Source: Roseovarius sp. THAF9 | GTDB taxonomy: Bacteria; Pseudomonadota; Alphaproteobacteria; Rhodobacterales; Rhodobacteraceae | Length of the DNA: 64,000 nt | Assembly (NCBI RefSeq): GCF_009363715.1 | Contig: NZ_CP045404.1 | Location: 774,001 to 838,000, forward strand | Direction of reading: 5' to 3' | Part shown: piece after piece, positions 8,940 through 18,693 of the stretch | Numbering within the stretch: the stretch's first letter is position 1 | Layout: each line of letters begins with the position of its first letter | The notes under the pieces: generated by a model | Databases searched by the model: none | The model's input: the letters and a program-made list of their open reading frames with translations, nothing else | What the model was told of the DNA's origin: nothing | Program-made: the position numbers and the translations under genes

Positions 8940-9356
8940 TCAGGCCGTCTTGATCGACACCTTGCGCGCCTCGGGCGCTTTGGGCGTCGTCTTGGGCACT
9001 GTGATGGTCAGCACGCCGTCCTTCAGCGCGGCATCGACCTTGTCGCCATCCGCGTCGGCGGGCAGGCGAAAGGTGCGGCTGAACGAGCCGAACTGACGTT
9101 CGGAAAAGAACCAAGTGTCGCCTTTCTCTTCGCGTTCGGCGGATTTCTCGCCCTTTACGGTCACGATACCATCATGGATCGACAGCTCGATGTCTTTCTC
9201 CTCCACACCGGGAAGCTCCATCTGGATACGGTAGGTGTCCTTGTCGGCTTTGGCGTCGGAGGCTGGCGAAAGCCATTCAGCCATGCGGGTTCCGAAATGC
9301 CGGAAGGGTTCATAAAAGGCAGGCCACAAACCGGTGGATTGAGACTTTTCAACCAT
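8940..9356 (-). CDS. Hsp20/alpha-crystallin small heat-shock protein
   Basis: 138 residues from the ATG at 9356, which has AAAGGAG 9-10 bp upstream; an ATG at 9374 would add six residues but lacks such a site. A central alpha-crystallin domain is seen (about residues 40-130) with YRIQMELPGVEEKDIELSI, and the conserved end-of-domain motif DGVLTITVP. The C-terminal IxI-like motif is weak. It is an ATP-independent holdase for unfolding proteins. It is transcribed alone, convergent with the nitroreductase, and its promoter region carries an FNR-type box. Confidence 0.92.
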   Translation of the reverse strand: MVEKSQSTGLWPAFYEPFRHFGTRMAEWLSPASDAKADKDTYRIQMELPGVEEKDIELSIHDGIVTVKGEKSAEREEKGDTWFFSERQFGSFSRTFRLPADADGDKVDAALKDGVLTITVPKTTPKAPEARKVSIKTA

Positions 9357-9399
9357 TGCAAAACTCCTTTCCATAGCCCGCGCCGGAATGGCACGGGCG

Positions 9400-9447
9400 G
9401 AAGGACTTTATATGCAACTTGCAGGACGCTGCCTTGATCCCGGTCAA
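9400..9447 (-). promoter_or_regulatory. FNR/FnrL-type box and promoter of hsp20
   Basis: TTGATCCCGGTCAA at 9434-9447 fits the FNR/CRP-family consensus TTGAY-N4-RTCAA on both strands. On the minus strand a TATAAAG (9406-9412) follows. If transcription starts about 7 bp beyond it, near 9400, the box centre (9440.5) falls at about -41, the class II activator position. This predicts oxygen-responsive activation of hsp20 by an FnrL-type regulator. No good -35 is present, as expected for an activator-dependent promoter. Confidence 0.6.
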
Positions 9448-9457
9448 ATGCCGTGTA

Positions 9458-11356
9458 TCACGCTGCGTTGGCGCTGGTCTTGGTGTCATCCCACTCCCAG
9501 GGGCGGGTGAATTCGCCCAGGCATTGCGAGATGGCGGCCTCGTCCGCATCGCCGGTTTTCGACAGGCGGGCCACGAGGCCGCGCTTTTTGTCGTCGATCA
9601 CCTCGGTCACCTCGGCGTTGATGCCTGCCTCGGCCAGCGCCGCGTTATAGACCCGGGTGATCGCCCGCTTGCGCAGGTCAGGCTTGAACACCTTGCCGAC
9701 GGCGGTCTTGGGTAGCTCGTCCAGCACCTCGATATATTTCGGGATGGCCGCGCGTTCGTGGACGTGGACCTTGCAATGCTCGCGCAGGGCCTCGGCGTCG
9801 ACCGAGCCGCCGTCGACCAGTTCGACATAGGCGCAAGGTAGTTCGCCGGAATGCGCGTCGGGCTGGCCGATGGCACCCGCGCCCGCGACCTCGGCATGGG
9901 CCATCAGCGCCTCTTCGATATCCGCGGGGTCAATGTTGTGGCCACCGCGAATGATCAGGTCCTTCGCGCGCCCGGTGATCCAGAGGTAGCCGTCACCGTC
10001 GATCCGGCCCAAGTCGCCGGTACGCAGATAGACCTCGTGATGATAGAGGTCCTTGTTCTTCGCCGCTTCGGTATAGGTGTTGCCGGCAAAGACGCCCGGG
10101 TTGGCGATGCAGATCTCGCCCACCTCGTCAGGGCTGCATTCGGTGCCGTCGGTCTTGTAGATTTTCACGTCGGTATAGGGCAGGGGAACGCCGACGCTGC
10201 CGACTTTCTTCTCGCCGGTTGGCGGGTTGCAGGAGACAAGGCAGGTGGCCTCGGTCAGGCCATAGCCTTCGATCACGGTCATGCCCGTGGCGGATTCGAA
10301 CCGCTTGAAGAGTTCCAGCGGCATGGGCGCGGAACCCGAGAAGGCGTTCTTCACCTTGGAGATGTCGGCATTCACCTTGCGCTGCATCAGCGCGGCGGTG
10401 GCGGTGGGGACGGTGATGACAAAGGTCGTGCCCCAGCGTTCCAGCAGCTTCCAGAAATTGTCGAATACGCCGTCGCCGCGATACCCGGCGGGGGTGGGGA
10501 AGACCACATGCGCGCCGGACTTGATCATCGCCATCAGGATCACGTGGCAGGCGAAAACGTGAAACAGCGGCAGCGGGCACATGATGCTGTCATGTTCGTC
10601 AAAGAGCAGGCGATGGCCCAGCCAGCCGTTATAGACCATGCCGGAATACTTGTGCTGCGCGACCTTGGGCATGCCGGTGGTGCCGCCGGTGTGGAAATAG
10701 GCGGCAACGCGGTCGGCCTGCTTGTCCTCGAAAGACAGCGTCTTGGGATGCTTGCGCGCCTCGGCATTGAAGTTCTTCACGTCGGCGTGGTGGTTGTCGG
10801 GGTTCTTGGGACGGATCAGTGGGACGATCCAGCTTTTCGGGGGCGTCAGGTAGCTGACAAGATCGACCTCCAGCACGGTATGCACGCGCGGCGCGTTGCG
10901 CACGGCCTCGGCCATTTTCTGAGCCACGTCGGTTTTCGGGAAGGACCGCAGGGTCACCACGACGCGGGCGTCGGTTTCGCGCAGGATGGCACCGATCTGT
11001 TCGGGCTCCAACAGCGGGTTGATCGGGTTGGCGATGCCCGCGACCATGGCGCCAATCGTGGCGATGGCAGTCTCAAGGCAGTTGGGCATGACGAGCGCGA
11101 TCACGTCATCCTCGGCAATCTTCAGACTGCGGAAGAGGTTGGCCGCCTGGCAGACACGCTCATGAAATTCGGACCAGGTCAGCGTCTGTGCCTTGTCGGT
11201 GGGCCCCGACAGAAGTTGGTAACTGACGGCCGGACGATCCGGGAAGGCGGTTGCGGTATCGGCTAGCATCTGGTGCACCGTGTTGGGCAGGTCACGTGCC
11301 TCCCACGGCATTTCGTCTTGGATACCGATCACGTCGTGACGTGTGGAAAATGTCAT
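9458..11356 (-). CDS. AMP-forming acyl-CoA synthetase
   Basis: 632 residues, an ANL-superfamily adenylating enzyme. Seen in order: the ATP-binding P-loop FHTGGTTGMPKVAQHKYSG (about 230-250), EGYGLTEAT (A5 motif), RTGDLGRIDGDGYLWITGR (A7/A8) with RGGHNIDP, and the C-terminal catalytic lysine region KTAVGKVFKPDLRKR. It activates a carboxylic acid with ATP and CoA; a medium- or long-chain fatty acid is likely, but chain length cannot be read. An AT-poor 100-bp spacer separates it from hsp20, and it is divergent from the iron-binding protein gene. Confidence 0.93.
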   Translation of the reverse strand: MTFSTRHDVIGIQDEMPWEARDLPNTVHQMLADTATAFPDRPAVSYQLLSGPTDKAQTLTWSEFHERVCQAANLFRSLKIAEDDVIALVMPNCLETAIATIGAMVAGIANPINPLLEPEQIGAILRETDARVVVTLRSFPKTDVAQKMAEAVRNAPRVHTVLEVDLVSYLTPPKSWIVPLIRPKNPDNHHADVKNFNAEARKHPKTLSFEDKQADRVAAYFHTGGTTGMPKVAQHKYSGMVYNGWLGHRLLFDEHDSIMCPLPLFHVFACHVILMAMIKSGAHVVFPTPAGYRGDGVFDNFWKLLERWGTTFVITVPTATAALMQRKVNADISKVKNAFSGSAPMPLELFKRFESATGMTVIEGYGLTEATCLVSCNPPTGEKKVGSVGVPLPYTDVKIYKTDGTECSPDEVGEICIANPGVFAGNTYTEAAKNKDLYHHEVYLRTGDLGRIDGDGYLWITGRAKDLIIRGGHNIDPADIEEALMAHAEVAGAGAIGQPDAHSGELPCAYVELVDGGSVDAEALREHCKVHVHERAAIPKYIEVLDELPKTAVGKVFKPDLRKRAITRVYNAALAEAGINAEVTEVIDDKKRGLVARLSKTGDADEAAISQCLGEFTRPWEWDDTKTSANAA

Positions 11357-11554
11357 GTTGTCTCCTCCCGCGGCGCGTCGTCATGCGCCCTATTCTCCCG
11401 TCCGGGCAGCATGATCACGAATTGCAGGGCGCGCAAGTTTTACGCTGCGTTTTCTTGTTGCTTGCCGGGTCGTCAAAACGTCTCTTGACTCTTTTTGTCG
11501 GAAAATTCATCAATGGCTTACAAATTCACTCAGAAAAAGAAAGGCTGTTTGTTG

Positions 11555-12577
11555 ATGGCTTATCTGACCTCTCGTTCCCTCGTTGCCGCCTTGGCGCTGA
11601 CTGGTGTGGCCGTGCCCGCCGTCGCGCAGGAGGTGAACGTGTATTCCTCGCGTCACTACGACACCGACGAAGCGCTCTATGACGCATTCACCGAGGAAAC
11701 GGGGATTACCGTGAACCGGATCGAGGCCGATGCGGACGAGTTGATCGCGCGGCTGGAAGCGGAAGGCGAGAACAGCCCCGCCGACGTGCTGATCACCGTG
11801 GACGCGGGCCGCATGGCGCGGGCCGAGGAGCTGGACCTGCTGGCCGCATACGAGTCGCAAACCATCGAGGACCGCATTCCCGATCACCTCGAGCATCCCG
11901 AGAATCTTTGGTACGGCATCGCCCAGCGCGCGCGCATCATCTATTACGACAAGGAAAAGGTGGAAAACCCACCGCAGACCTATGAAGAGCTGGCCGATCC
12001 CGCTTGGGAAGGCAAGATCTGCATCCGGTCGTCCTCGAACATCTACAACCAGTCGCTGATGGCCTCGATCATCGAAACCCACGGCGAGGAAGCGGCCAAG
12101 GAATGGGCGCAGGGCATCGTCAACAACATGGCACGGGACCCGCAGGGCGGCGACACCGACCAGCTGCGCGGGATTGTTTCGGGCGAGTGTGAAGTGGCAG
12201 TGGGCAACCACTACTACTTCGTGCGCGGATTTGAGTCGGACGTCGAGGGCCTGAGCGACGATATCGACAAGATCGGCTGGGTCTGGCCGAACCAGGACGG
12301 GCGCGGCACGCACGTCAACCTGTCCACCGCGGCGATGCTGAAGACGGCGCCGAACCCGGAAAACGCAATGAAGCTGATGGAATATTTCACCAGCGACACC
12401 GCGCAGACCAACCTTGCGACGGGCAATCACGAATACCCCGCCGTCGAGGACGCACCGGGCACGGCGACGACCGAGCGCCTGGGTGACTTCAAGGCGGACG
12501 AGACCACGCCCACTGCGGCCTTCAGCCGGAACGCGGCAAAGGCGCAGGAACTGTTCAACGCGGTCGGCTGGGACTAA
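11555..12577 (+). CDS. Fe(III) ABC transporter substrate-binding protein
   Basis: 340 residues from the ATG at 11555, which directly yields a clean Sec signal (cleavage after VPAVAQ). An in-frame ATG at 11513 and TTG at 11495 would add a charged extension before the signal and are less likely. The mature protein begins EVNVYSSRHYDTDEALYDAF, typical of FbpA/FutA-type ferric-binding proteins. Tyrosine-rich sites (NIYNQS, GNHYYFVRGF) could coordinate iron. No permease or ATPase gene lies nearby, so the transporter must be encoded elsewhere. A strong terminator follows the stop. Confidence 0.9.
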   Translation: MAYLTSRSLVAALALTGVAVPAVAQEVNVYSSRHYDTDEALYDAFTEETGITVNRIEADADELIARLEAEGENSPADVLITVDAGRMARAEELDLLAAYESQTIEDRIPDHLEHPENLWYGIAQRARIIYYDKEKVENPPQTYEELADPAWEGKICIRSSSNIYNQSLMASIIETHGEEAAKEWAQGIVNNMARDPQGGDTDQLRGIVSGECEVAVGNHYYFVRGFESDVEGLSDDIDKIGWVWPNQDGRGTHVNLSTAAMLKTAPNPENAMKLMEYFTSDTAQTNLATGNHEYPAVEDAPGTATTERLGDFKADETTPTAAFSRNAAKAQELFNAVGWD

Positions 12578-12599
12578 GCAATTCGAGCAGGCATTTTAT

Positions 12600-12633
12600 G
12601 CGGCGTCCCCAATCGGGGGCGCCGCTTTCTTTT
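12600..12633 (+). terminator. Rho-independent terminator
   Basis: GC-rich hairpin with arms 12600-12610 and 12615-12625 (loop AATC, one imperfect pair), followed by TTTCTTTT. It lies 23 bp after the iron-binding protein stop and closes that single-gene transcript. Confidence 0.85.
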
Positions 12634-12701
12634 GCAGGAACATCCGCTGAGTTTTCGGAGTGTGCTCGGTTATAAGCCGCGCGCCAGCCTCCTGCCTGGC
12701 T

Positions 12702-12729
12702 GCCTCGCCCGGTCTTATCCGGGCGAGGC
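12702..12729 (-). terminator. Hairpin terminator after leuA
   Basis: A perfect 11-bp stem (12702-12712 with 12719-12729, arm GCCTCGCCCGG) sits 8 bp past the leuA stop codon. There is no U-tract on the minus strand, so it may protect mRNA ends or terminate with Rho. Confidence 0.6.
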
Positions 12730-12736
12730 GCTGTGG

Positions 12737-14302
<1,566 letters not shown>

Positions 14303-14322
14303 GTCATGTCTCGTATTTTGGT

Positions 14323-14397
14323 CCTAAGCCTGTGGCGCGAAAGGCTACTCCTCTGAGCGGTCGCGCCGGATCAGGGCACGCTCAGAGGCGGCTTAGG
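14323..14397 (-). promoter_or_regulatory. Candidate leucine attenuator RNA of leuA
   Basis: On the minus strand two perfect nested stems form. The outer is CCTAAGCC (14397-14390) with GGCTTAGG (14330-14323). The inner is CCTCTGAGCG (14388-14379) with CGCTCAGAGG (14359-14350). The 5' arms overlap the last Leu codons and stop of the leader peptide, so a ribosome stalled for lack of Leu-tRNA would open both stems. No U-tract follows, so control may act on leuA translation (the outer 3' arm lies ~20 bp before the start) rather than on termination. Confidence 0.65.
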
Positions 14398-14468
14398 AGC
14401 AGACGCGCGGAAAGGCAAGCCGCAGGGACGGGGCTTGCGAGGCCGGAGATATGGCAGCGCCTAGACAT
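14382..14468 (-). CDS. leuA leader peptide
   Basis: A 28-residue ORF starting ATG at 14468 and ending with the codons CTG CTC CTA AGC CGC CTC TGA (LLLSRL). Six of its 28 residues are Leu, four of them in the last six, and the end lies inside the 5' arms of the leader stems. This is the classic organisation of an amino-acid attenuator; leucine leader peptides before leuA are known in other proteobacteria. No strong Shine-Dalgarno precedes it, which is the main weakness. Confidence 0.6.
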   Translation of the reverse strand: MSRRCHISGLASPVPAACLSARLLLSRL

Positions 14469-14565
14469 GCGGCAAGCATAAGGACGATGGGCGGCTTTGA
14501 AAACCCCCGATCTGGCGGCGAATTGCGCCTTGAAGCTGGTCTGCCGCCCGCTAGCTTTTGGCGTC

Positions 14566-15231
14566 ATGAAAGATGCATTGGTGATAGGCGCCTCGGGCGG
14601 GATCGGGTCCGCGCTCGTGGCGGAGTTGGAAAAGCGTGACGTGCGGGTGACCAGGCTGTCACGGTCCGGCGACGGTTTGGATGTGACGGACGAGGCGTCG
14701 GTCGAAGCGCATCTGGGGTCTTTGGACGGCGAGTTCGACCTTGTTTTCGTGGCCACGGGCGCGCTTGAGTTGGATGGCCGTGGCCCGGAGAAGTCTTTGA
14801 AAGAATTGAGCGCTGAAGCCATGGAGGCGCAGTTCCGAGTAAATTGCGTGGGACCATCCTTGGTCTTGAAACATGCGGTGCGGCTGCTGCCGCGCGACCG
14901 GGAATGCCGGTTTGCCGCCCTGTCGGCGCGGGTGGGGTCGATCGGGGATAACGGTCTTGGCGGGTGGTACAGCTATCGCACGGCCAAGGCGGCTGTGAAC
15001 CAGATGATCCATGGCGGGGCGATCGAACTGAGCCGCACGCACAAGCAATCGATCTGCGTGGCGTTGCATCCCGGCACGGTGGAGACGCCACTTACCGAGA
15101 AGTTCGCGGGCGGGCATAAGACGGTAACGCCCGAGGCGGCGGCGCAGAACCTTCTGGATGTGCTGGCGGGGCTAACGCCCGAGAATACCGGGCAATTCTT
15201 TGATTGGGCTGGGGAACCGGTGCCGTGGTGA
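14566..15231 (+). CDS. SDR-family oxidoreductase (C-factor-like)
   Basis: 221 residues from the ATG at 14566, which is preferred because the Rossmann motif follows at once (LVIGASGGIGSALV); longer in-frame starts lie upstream. The catalytic YRTAKAAV (YxxxK) is present, with DNGLGGWYS before it. It resembles short single-domain SDRs of the CsgA/C-factor group; the substrate is unknown. It overlaps the photolyase start (GTGA), so the two are translated together and may share light or stress control. Confidence 0.9.
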   Translation: MKDALVIGASGGIGSALVAELEKRDVRVTRLSRSGDGLDVTDEASVEAHLGSLDGEFDLVFVATGALELDGRGPEKSLKELSAEAMEAQFRVNCVGPSLVLKHAVRLLPRDRECRFAALSARVGSIGDNGLGGWYSYRTAKAAVNQMIHGGAIELSRTHKQSICVALHPGTVETPLTEKFAGGHKTVTPEAAAQNLLDVLAGLTPENTGQFFDWAGEPVPW

Positions 15232-16754
15232 AGCGTCTGATCCTGGTGCTGGGGGACCAGCTGAGCAATAACCTGTCGGCGCTGCGCGAGGCGGACAAGG
15301 AGCGTGACCTTGTGGTGATGGCCGAGGTCGCGGACGAGGCCAGTTACGTGGGTCACCACCCGAAAAAGATCGCGCTGATTTTCGCGGCCATGCGCCATTT
15401 TGCGCAGGAATTACAGGACGATGGATGGCAGGTCGCCTATTCGCGGCTGGACGATGACGACACGTCGAAATCCATCGTCGGCGAGTTGATGCGGCGGGGG
15501 CAGGAGCATGACACGACCGAGGTGATTGCGACCCAGCCCGGGGAATGGCGGCTCGTCGAAGCGCTGGACGATGCCCCGCTGACCGTGACGGTGCTGCCCG
15601 ATGACAGGTTCGTGGCCTCGCTGGATGAGTTCAACACATGGGCCGAGGGCCGCAAGTCCTTGAGGATGGAGTATTTCTATCGTGAGATGCGCCGCAAGAC
15701 CGAGCTGATGATGGACGGGGATGAACCGGCGGGTGAGAAGTGGAATTACGACCATGAGAACCGCAAGCCGGCCTCGGGCGACATGCTGCGCTCGAAGCCC
15801 ATGGAGTTTACGCCGGATGATGTCACGGACGAGGTTCTGGATCTGGTCGAGGAGAAATTCGGCAATAATTTCGGCGCGTTGCGGCCGTTCAGCTATGCCG
15901 TGACACGTGGCCAGGCGCTGCGGGCACTGGACCATTTTGCCAAGAATTTGCTGGATTGCTTCGGCGATTATCAGGATGCGATGTTGCAGGATGACCGGTT
16001 CCTCCACCATTCGCTGTTATCGCAGTATTTGAACATCGGACTGCTGGATCCTGTGGAAATCTGCACCCGTGTGGAAGAAGAATGGAAGGCCGGGAACGTG
16101 CCGATCAATGCGGCTGAAGGCTTCATCCGGCAGATCATCGGCTGGCGGGAATATGTTCGGGGGATCTATTTTCGGGAAGGTCCGGACTATGCCACGCGCA
16201 ATGCGCTGGGGCACAAGAGGGACTTGCCGTGGATGTATTGGGGTGGCGAGACGCATATGAATTGTGTCGCTCATGCCGTTGATCAGACACGGGAATTGGC
16301 CTATGCGCATCACATCCAAAGACTGATGGTGACGGGCAATTTCGCCCTTCTGGCGGGGGTGGATCCGCACCAGGTGCACGAGTGGTACCTGGCGGTTTAC
16401 CATGATGCCTATGAATGGGTGGAGGCGCCCAACGTGATCGGGATGAGCCAGTTTGCCGATGACGGGATCATCGCGTCGAAGCCTTATGTGAGTTCGGGCA
16501 ATTACATCGACAAGATGTCGGACTATTGCGGTTCCTGCGCCTATTCCGTCAAGGAGAAAACAGGCGAAAAGGCGTGTCCTTTCAACCTGTTGTATTGGGA
16601 TTTTCTTGTGCGGCACCGGGAAAAGTTCTCGAACAATCCGCGCATGGGGCAGATGTATGCCACCTGGGACCGGATGAAGGATGATCGCAAGGAGGCCGTT
16701 CTAAAAGGGGCGAAACGCATCCTCGATCGGCTGGATGCGGGAGAGGTCGTTTGA
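15228..16754 (+). CDS. Iron-sulfur bacterial cryptochrome/(6-4) photolyase (PhrB/CryB type)
   Basis: 508 residues from a GTG that overlaps the SDR stop. It starts VKRLILVLGDQLSNN, the N-terminal Rossmann-like domain of the FeS-BCP group, followed by the helical FAD domain. Cysteines at residues 346, 434, 437 and 450 occur with the spacing of the four [4Fe-4S] ligands of Agrobacterium PhrB (350, 438, 441, 454, from memory). It is probably a light-driven DNA (6-4) photolyase and/or a blue-light regulator like Rhodobacter CryB, with FAD and a lumazine antenna. The cysteine match makes the family assignment firm; the repair versus regulatory role is not settled by sequence. Confidence 0.93.
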   Translation: MKRLILVLGDQLSNNLSALREADKERDLVVMAEVADEASYVGHHPKKIALIFAAMRHFAQELQDDGWQVAYSRLDDDDTSKSIVGELMRRGQEHDTTEVIATQPGEWRLVEALDDAPLTVTVLPDDRFVASLDEFNTWAEGRKSLRMEYFYREMRRKTELMMDGDEPAGEKWNYDHENRKPASGDMLRSKPMEFTPDDVTDEVLDLVEEKFGNNFGALRPFSYAVTRGQALRALDHFAKNLLDCFGDYQDAMLQDDRFLHHSLLSQYLNIGLLDPVEICTRVEEEWKAGNVPINAAEGFIRQIIGWREYVRGIYFREGPDYATRNALGHKRDLPWMYWGGETHMNCVAHAVDQTRELAYAHHIQRLMVTGNFALLAGVDPHQVHEWYLAVYHDAYEWVEAPNVIGMSQFADDGIIASKPYVSSGNYIDKMSDYCGSCAYSVKEKTGEKACPFNLLYWDFLVRHREKFSNNPRMGQMYATWDRMKDDRKEAVLKGAKRILDRLDAGEVV

Positions 16755-16800
16755 GGGCGCGACTCAAAAGTTAAGGGCGCGAATAGCGGCGAAATTGGGA

Positions 16801-16843
16801 TGTCGGTATTGCGTCGGTATCCTGGTGGTATCGCGACGGTGCG
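16801..16843. repeat. 43-bp dispersed repeat, copy 1
   Basis: Shares 38 of 43 bases with 60587-60629. It contains three near-copies of TCGGTAT/GGTGGTAT and ends CGCGACGGTGCG. Both copies are intergenic. Confidence 0.7.
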
Positions 16844-16930
16844 AATTCTAGCGTTTTGCCGGGTTAACGGGACGCGCGGTGTTTCCGGTTGATTGACCGG
16901 GGCGCGCGTGGGTTTTCACCCACCCTACGA

Positions 16931-16955
16931 GGTCCCTGATCAGGTCCGGGACGGG
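16931..16955. repeat. GGTCCCGG palindrome family, copy 1
   Basis: An imperfect palindrome of the form GGTCCCTGATCAGGTCCGGG followed by ACGGG. It lies in the 213-bp convergent spacer between the photolyase and MORN genes. Five related copies occur in the window. Confidence 0.7.
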
Positions 16956-16967
16956 CGGAGCGCGGGA

Positions 16968-18530
16968 TCAGTTGCTCTCTTCGGTTGTCGGGTCGTCGGT
17001 GGTCTCGGTCTCTGCCGAGGTTCCGGTTTCAGCGGCGTCGGACGGCTCCGTGCCGGTCTCTGCGCCGGAGGCGTCTGGAGTGTCTTCCGTGTTGGCCGGT
17101 TCCGCCGCGGCGTCCTCTTCGGTGACTATGGTGGTCTGCTCGGCCAATGCGCCATCGGACCATTCGCCCGACGCCTCTTCGCCGGTAGCGTAGCGCATGG
17201 TGCCGGTGCCCTGGCGCTTGCCGTTCTCGAACGTGCCCTCGTAGACGTCGCCGTTGGTGTAGGTCGCCACGCCCTGGCCCGAGATTTCGCCGCTTTGCCA
17301 TTCGCCTTCGTAGACGAAACCGTCGGGCATGGTGATCTTGCCGGTGCCGTGGCGCTGGCCGTCTACGAATTCGCCCTCGTAGACCGTGCCGTCGGCGTAG
17401 GTGGCGGTGCCTTGCCCGTGCCTCTGGCCATCCTGCCACGCGCCCTCGTAGCGGTAGCCGTCGGGATAAGTCATCACGCCCTGGCCGTGGTTCTTGGCGT
17501 TCTGAAACTCGCCTTCGTAGACCAGACCGTTGGGATAGGTCGCCTTGCCCGTGCCGTCGATCACGCCGCCGGACCACTCGCCTTCGTAAGTGGAGCCGTC
17601 GGGATAGGTGACCTTGCCCTGACCGTTGGCCAGATCGTCGCGGAACTGGCCTTCGTAGACCGAGCCGTCTGGATAGGTGACGGTGCCTTCGCCCGAGATC
17701 TTGCCCGCGACCCAGGAGCCTTCGTAGCGGTAGCCGTCGGAGCCGGTGAAGGTGCCCTGTCCGTGGCGGCTGTCGTCCTGAAACTCGCCTTCGTAGACAT
17801 CCCCGTTGTTGTAGACCACGCGGCCTTGGCCCTCGCGTCGGCCCGCCACAAGCTCGCCTTCGTAGACGTCGCCATTGGGCTGGGTCAGCTTGCCGGTGCC
17901 GTTGATCTGGCCCTCGGCCCAGGTGCCTTCGTAGATCAGCCCGTCGGGCATGGTGAGCGTACCTTCGCCGTCGCGGGCGCCGCGCTTGACCTGGCCTTCA
18001 TAGACCGCGCCGTCGGGATAGGTGATCGTCGCCATCCCCTCCTTGACGCCGTTCACCCAGTCTCCGTCATAGATATAGCCGCCGGGGCTTTCCATGCGGC
18101 CGCGACCGTGGTGCTGGGCGTTGCGAAAGCCGCCCTGGTAGCGCACGCCGTTGGCATAGACGGCGACACCCTCGCCGTTGATCTTGCCGTCTTCCCAGGT
18201 GCCCTCGTAGGTGCCGCCGTCGGAGAAGGTGATCTTGCCTACGCCCTCGGGCTTGCCCTTGGCGAACTCGCCCTCGTAGACCGAGCCATTGGGGAAGCGG
18301 GCGGTGCCGGTGCCGCGGATCTCGCCATCGACCCATTCGCCGGAATATTCATAGCCATTGGGCAGCGTGTAGGTGCCGGTGCCGTGCTGAAGGCCGTTGC
18401 GGAACGTGCCCTCGTAGATGCCGCCGTCGTCATATTGCTTGGTCTGGACTTCGTCCTCCTGCGACAGGGCGGGACCGGTCAGCCCGAGCATCGCGGCGAG
18501 GACGATAGATGTGACGGTTCTGCTTTGCAT
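16968..18530 (-). CDS. Secreted MORN-repeat protein
   Basis: 520 residues from the ATG at 18530, chosen because it is followed by a Sec signal (AAMLGLTGPALSQ); an upstream in-frame ATG at 18647 would bury the signal. The body is 18 consecutive 23-residue MORN repeats (pattern YEGEF..G..hGqGt.tyPdG) plus one degenerate repeat, with no insertions, then an acidic Thr/Glu/Ala-rich tail of about 60 residues. MORN repeats form an elongated beta-hairpin sheet used in protein or lipid contacts. The function is unknown; a periplasmic scaffold is plausible. The repeat makes the DNA periodic at 69 bp. Confidence 0.88.
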   Translation of the reverse strand: MQSRTVTSIVLAAMLGLTGPALSQEDEVQTKQYDDGGIYEGTFRNGLQHGTGTYTLPNGYEYSGEWVDGEIRGTGTARFPNGSVYEGEFAKGKPEGVGKITFSDGGTYEGTWEDGKINGEGVAVYANGVRYQGGFRNAQHHGRGRMESPGGYIYDGDWVNGVKEGMATITYPDGAVYEGQVKRGARDGEGTLTMPDGLIYEGTWAEGQINGTGKLTQPNGDVYEGELVAGRREGQGRVVYNNGDVYEGEFQDDSRHGQGTFTGSDGYRYEGSWVAGKISGEGTVTYPDGSVYEGQFRDDLANGQGKVTYPDGSTYEGEWSGGVIDGTGKATYPNGLVYEGEFQNAKNHGQGVMTYPDGYRYEGAWQDGQRHGQGTATYADGTVYEGEFVDGQRHGTGKITMPDGFVYEGEWQSGEISGQGVATYTNGDVYEGTFENGKRQGTGTMRYATGEEASGEWSDGALAEQTTIVTEEDAAAEPANTEDTPDASGAETGTEPSDAAETGTSAETETTDDPTTEESN

Positions 18531-18693
18531 GTCGGCCCACTCACCCCGGTTCTGCGACAACCCCCCAACGGGTCTGACGAAACGTAATTGACCCGGGCAG
18601 GGGTGACAACGGCTTTTCCCGGTTTCGGCTTTCCCTCGCGCGTTCATCTGTTAAATCGAAAGGGAGCGATGAATTGCGGGGGTTTGAGGGCGC

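Noticed and set aside
11485..11512. TTGACT as -35 box of the ferric-binding protein gene
   Set aside because: No -10 hexamer lies at a suitable distance, and no Fur/Irr/RirA-type site could be recognised.
16893..18587. Periodic plus-strand ORF and 69-bp tandem periodicity resembling a repeat array or CRISPR
   Set aside because: The period comes from 23-residue MORN repeats; units diverge as coding DNA and there are no constant repeats with unique spacers.
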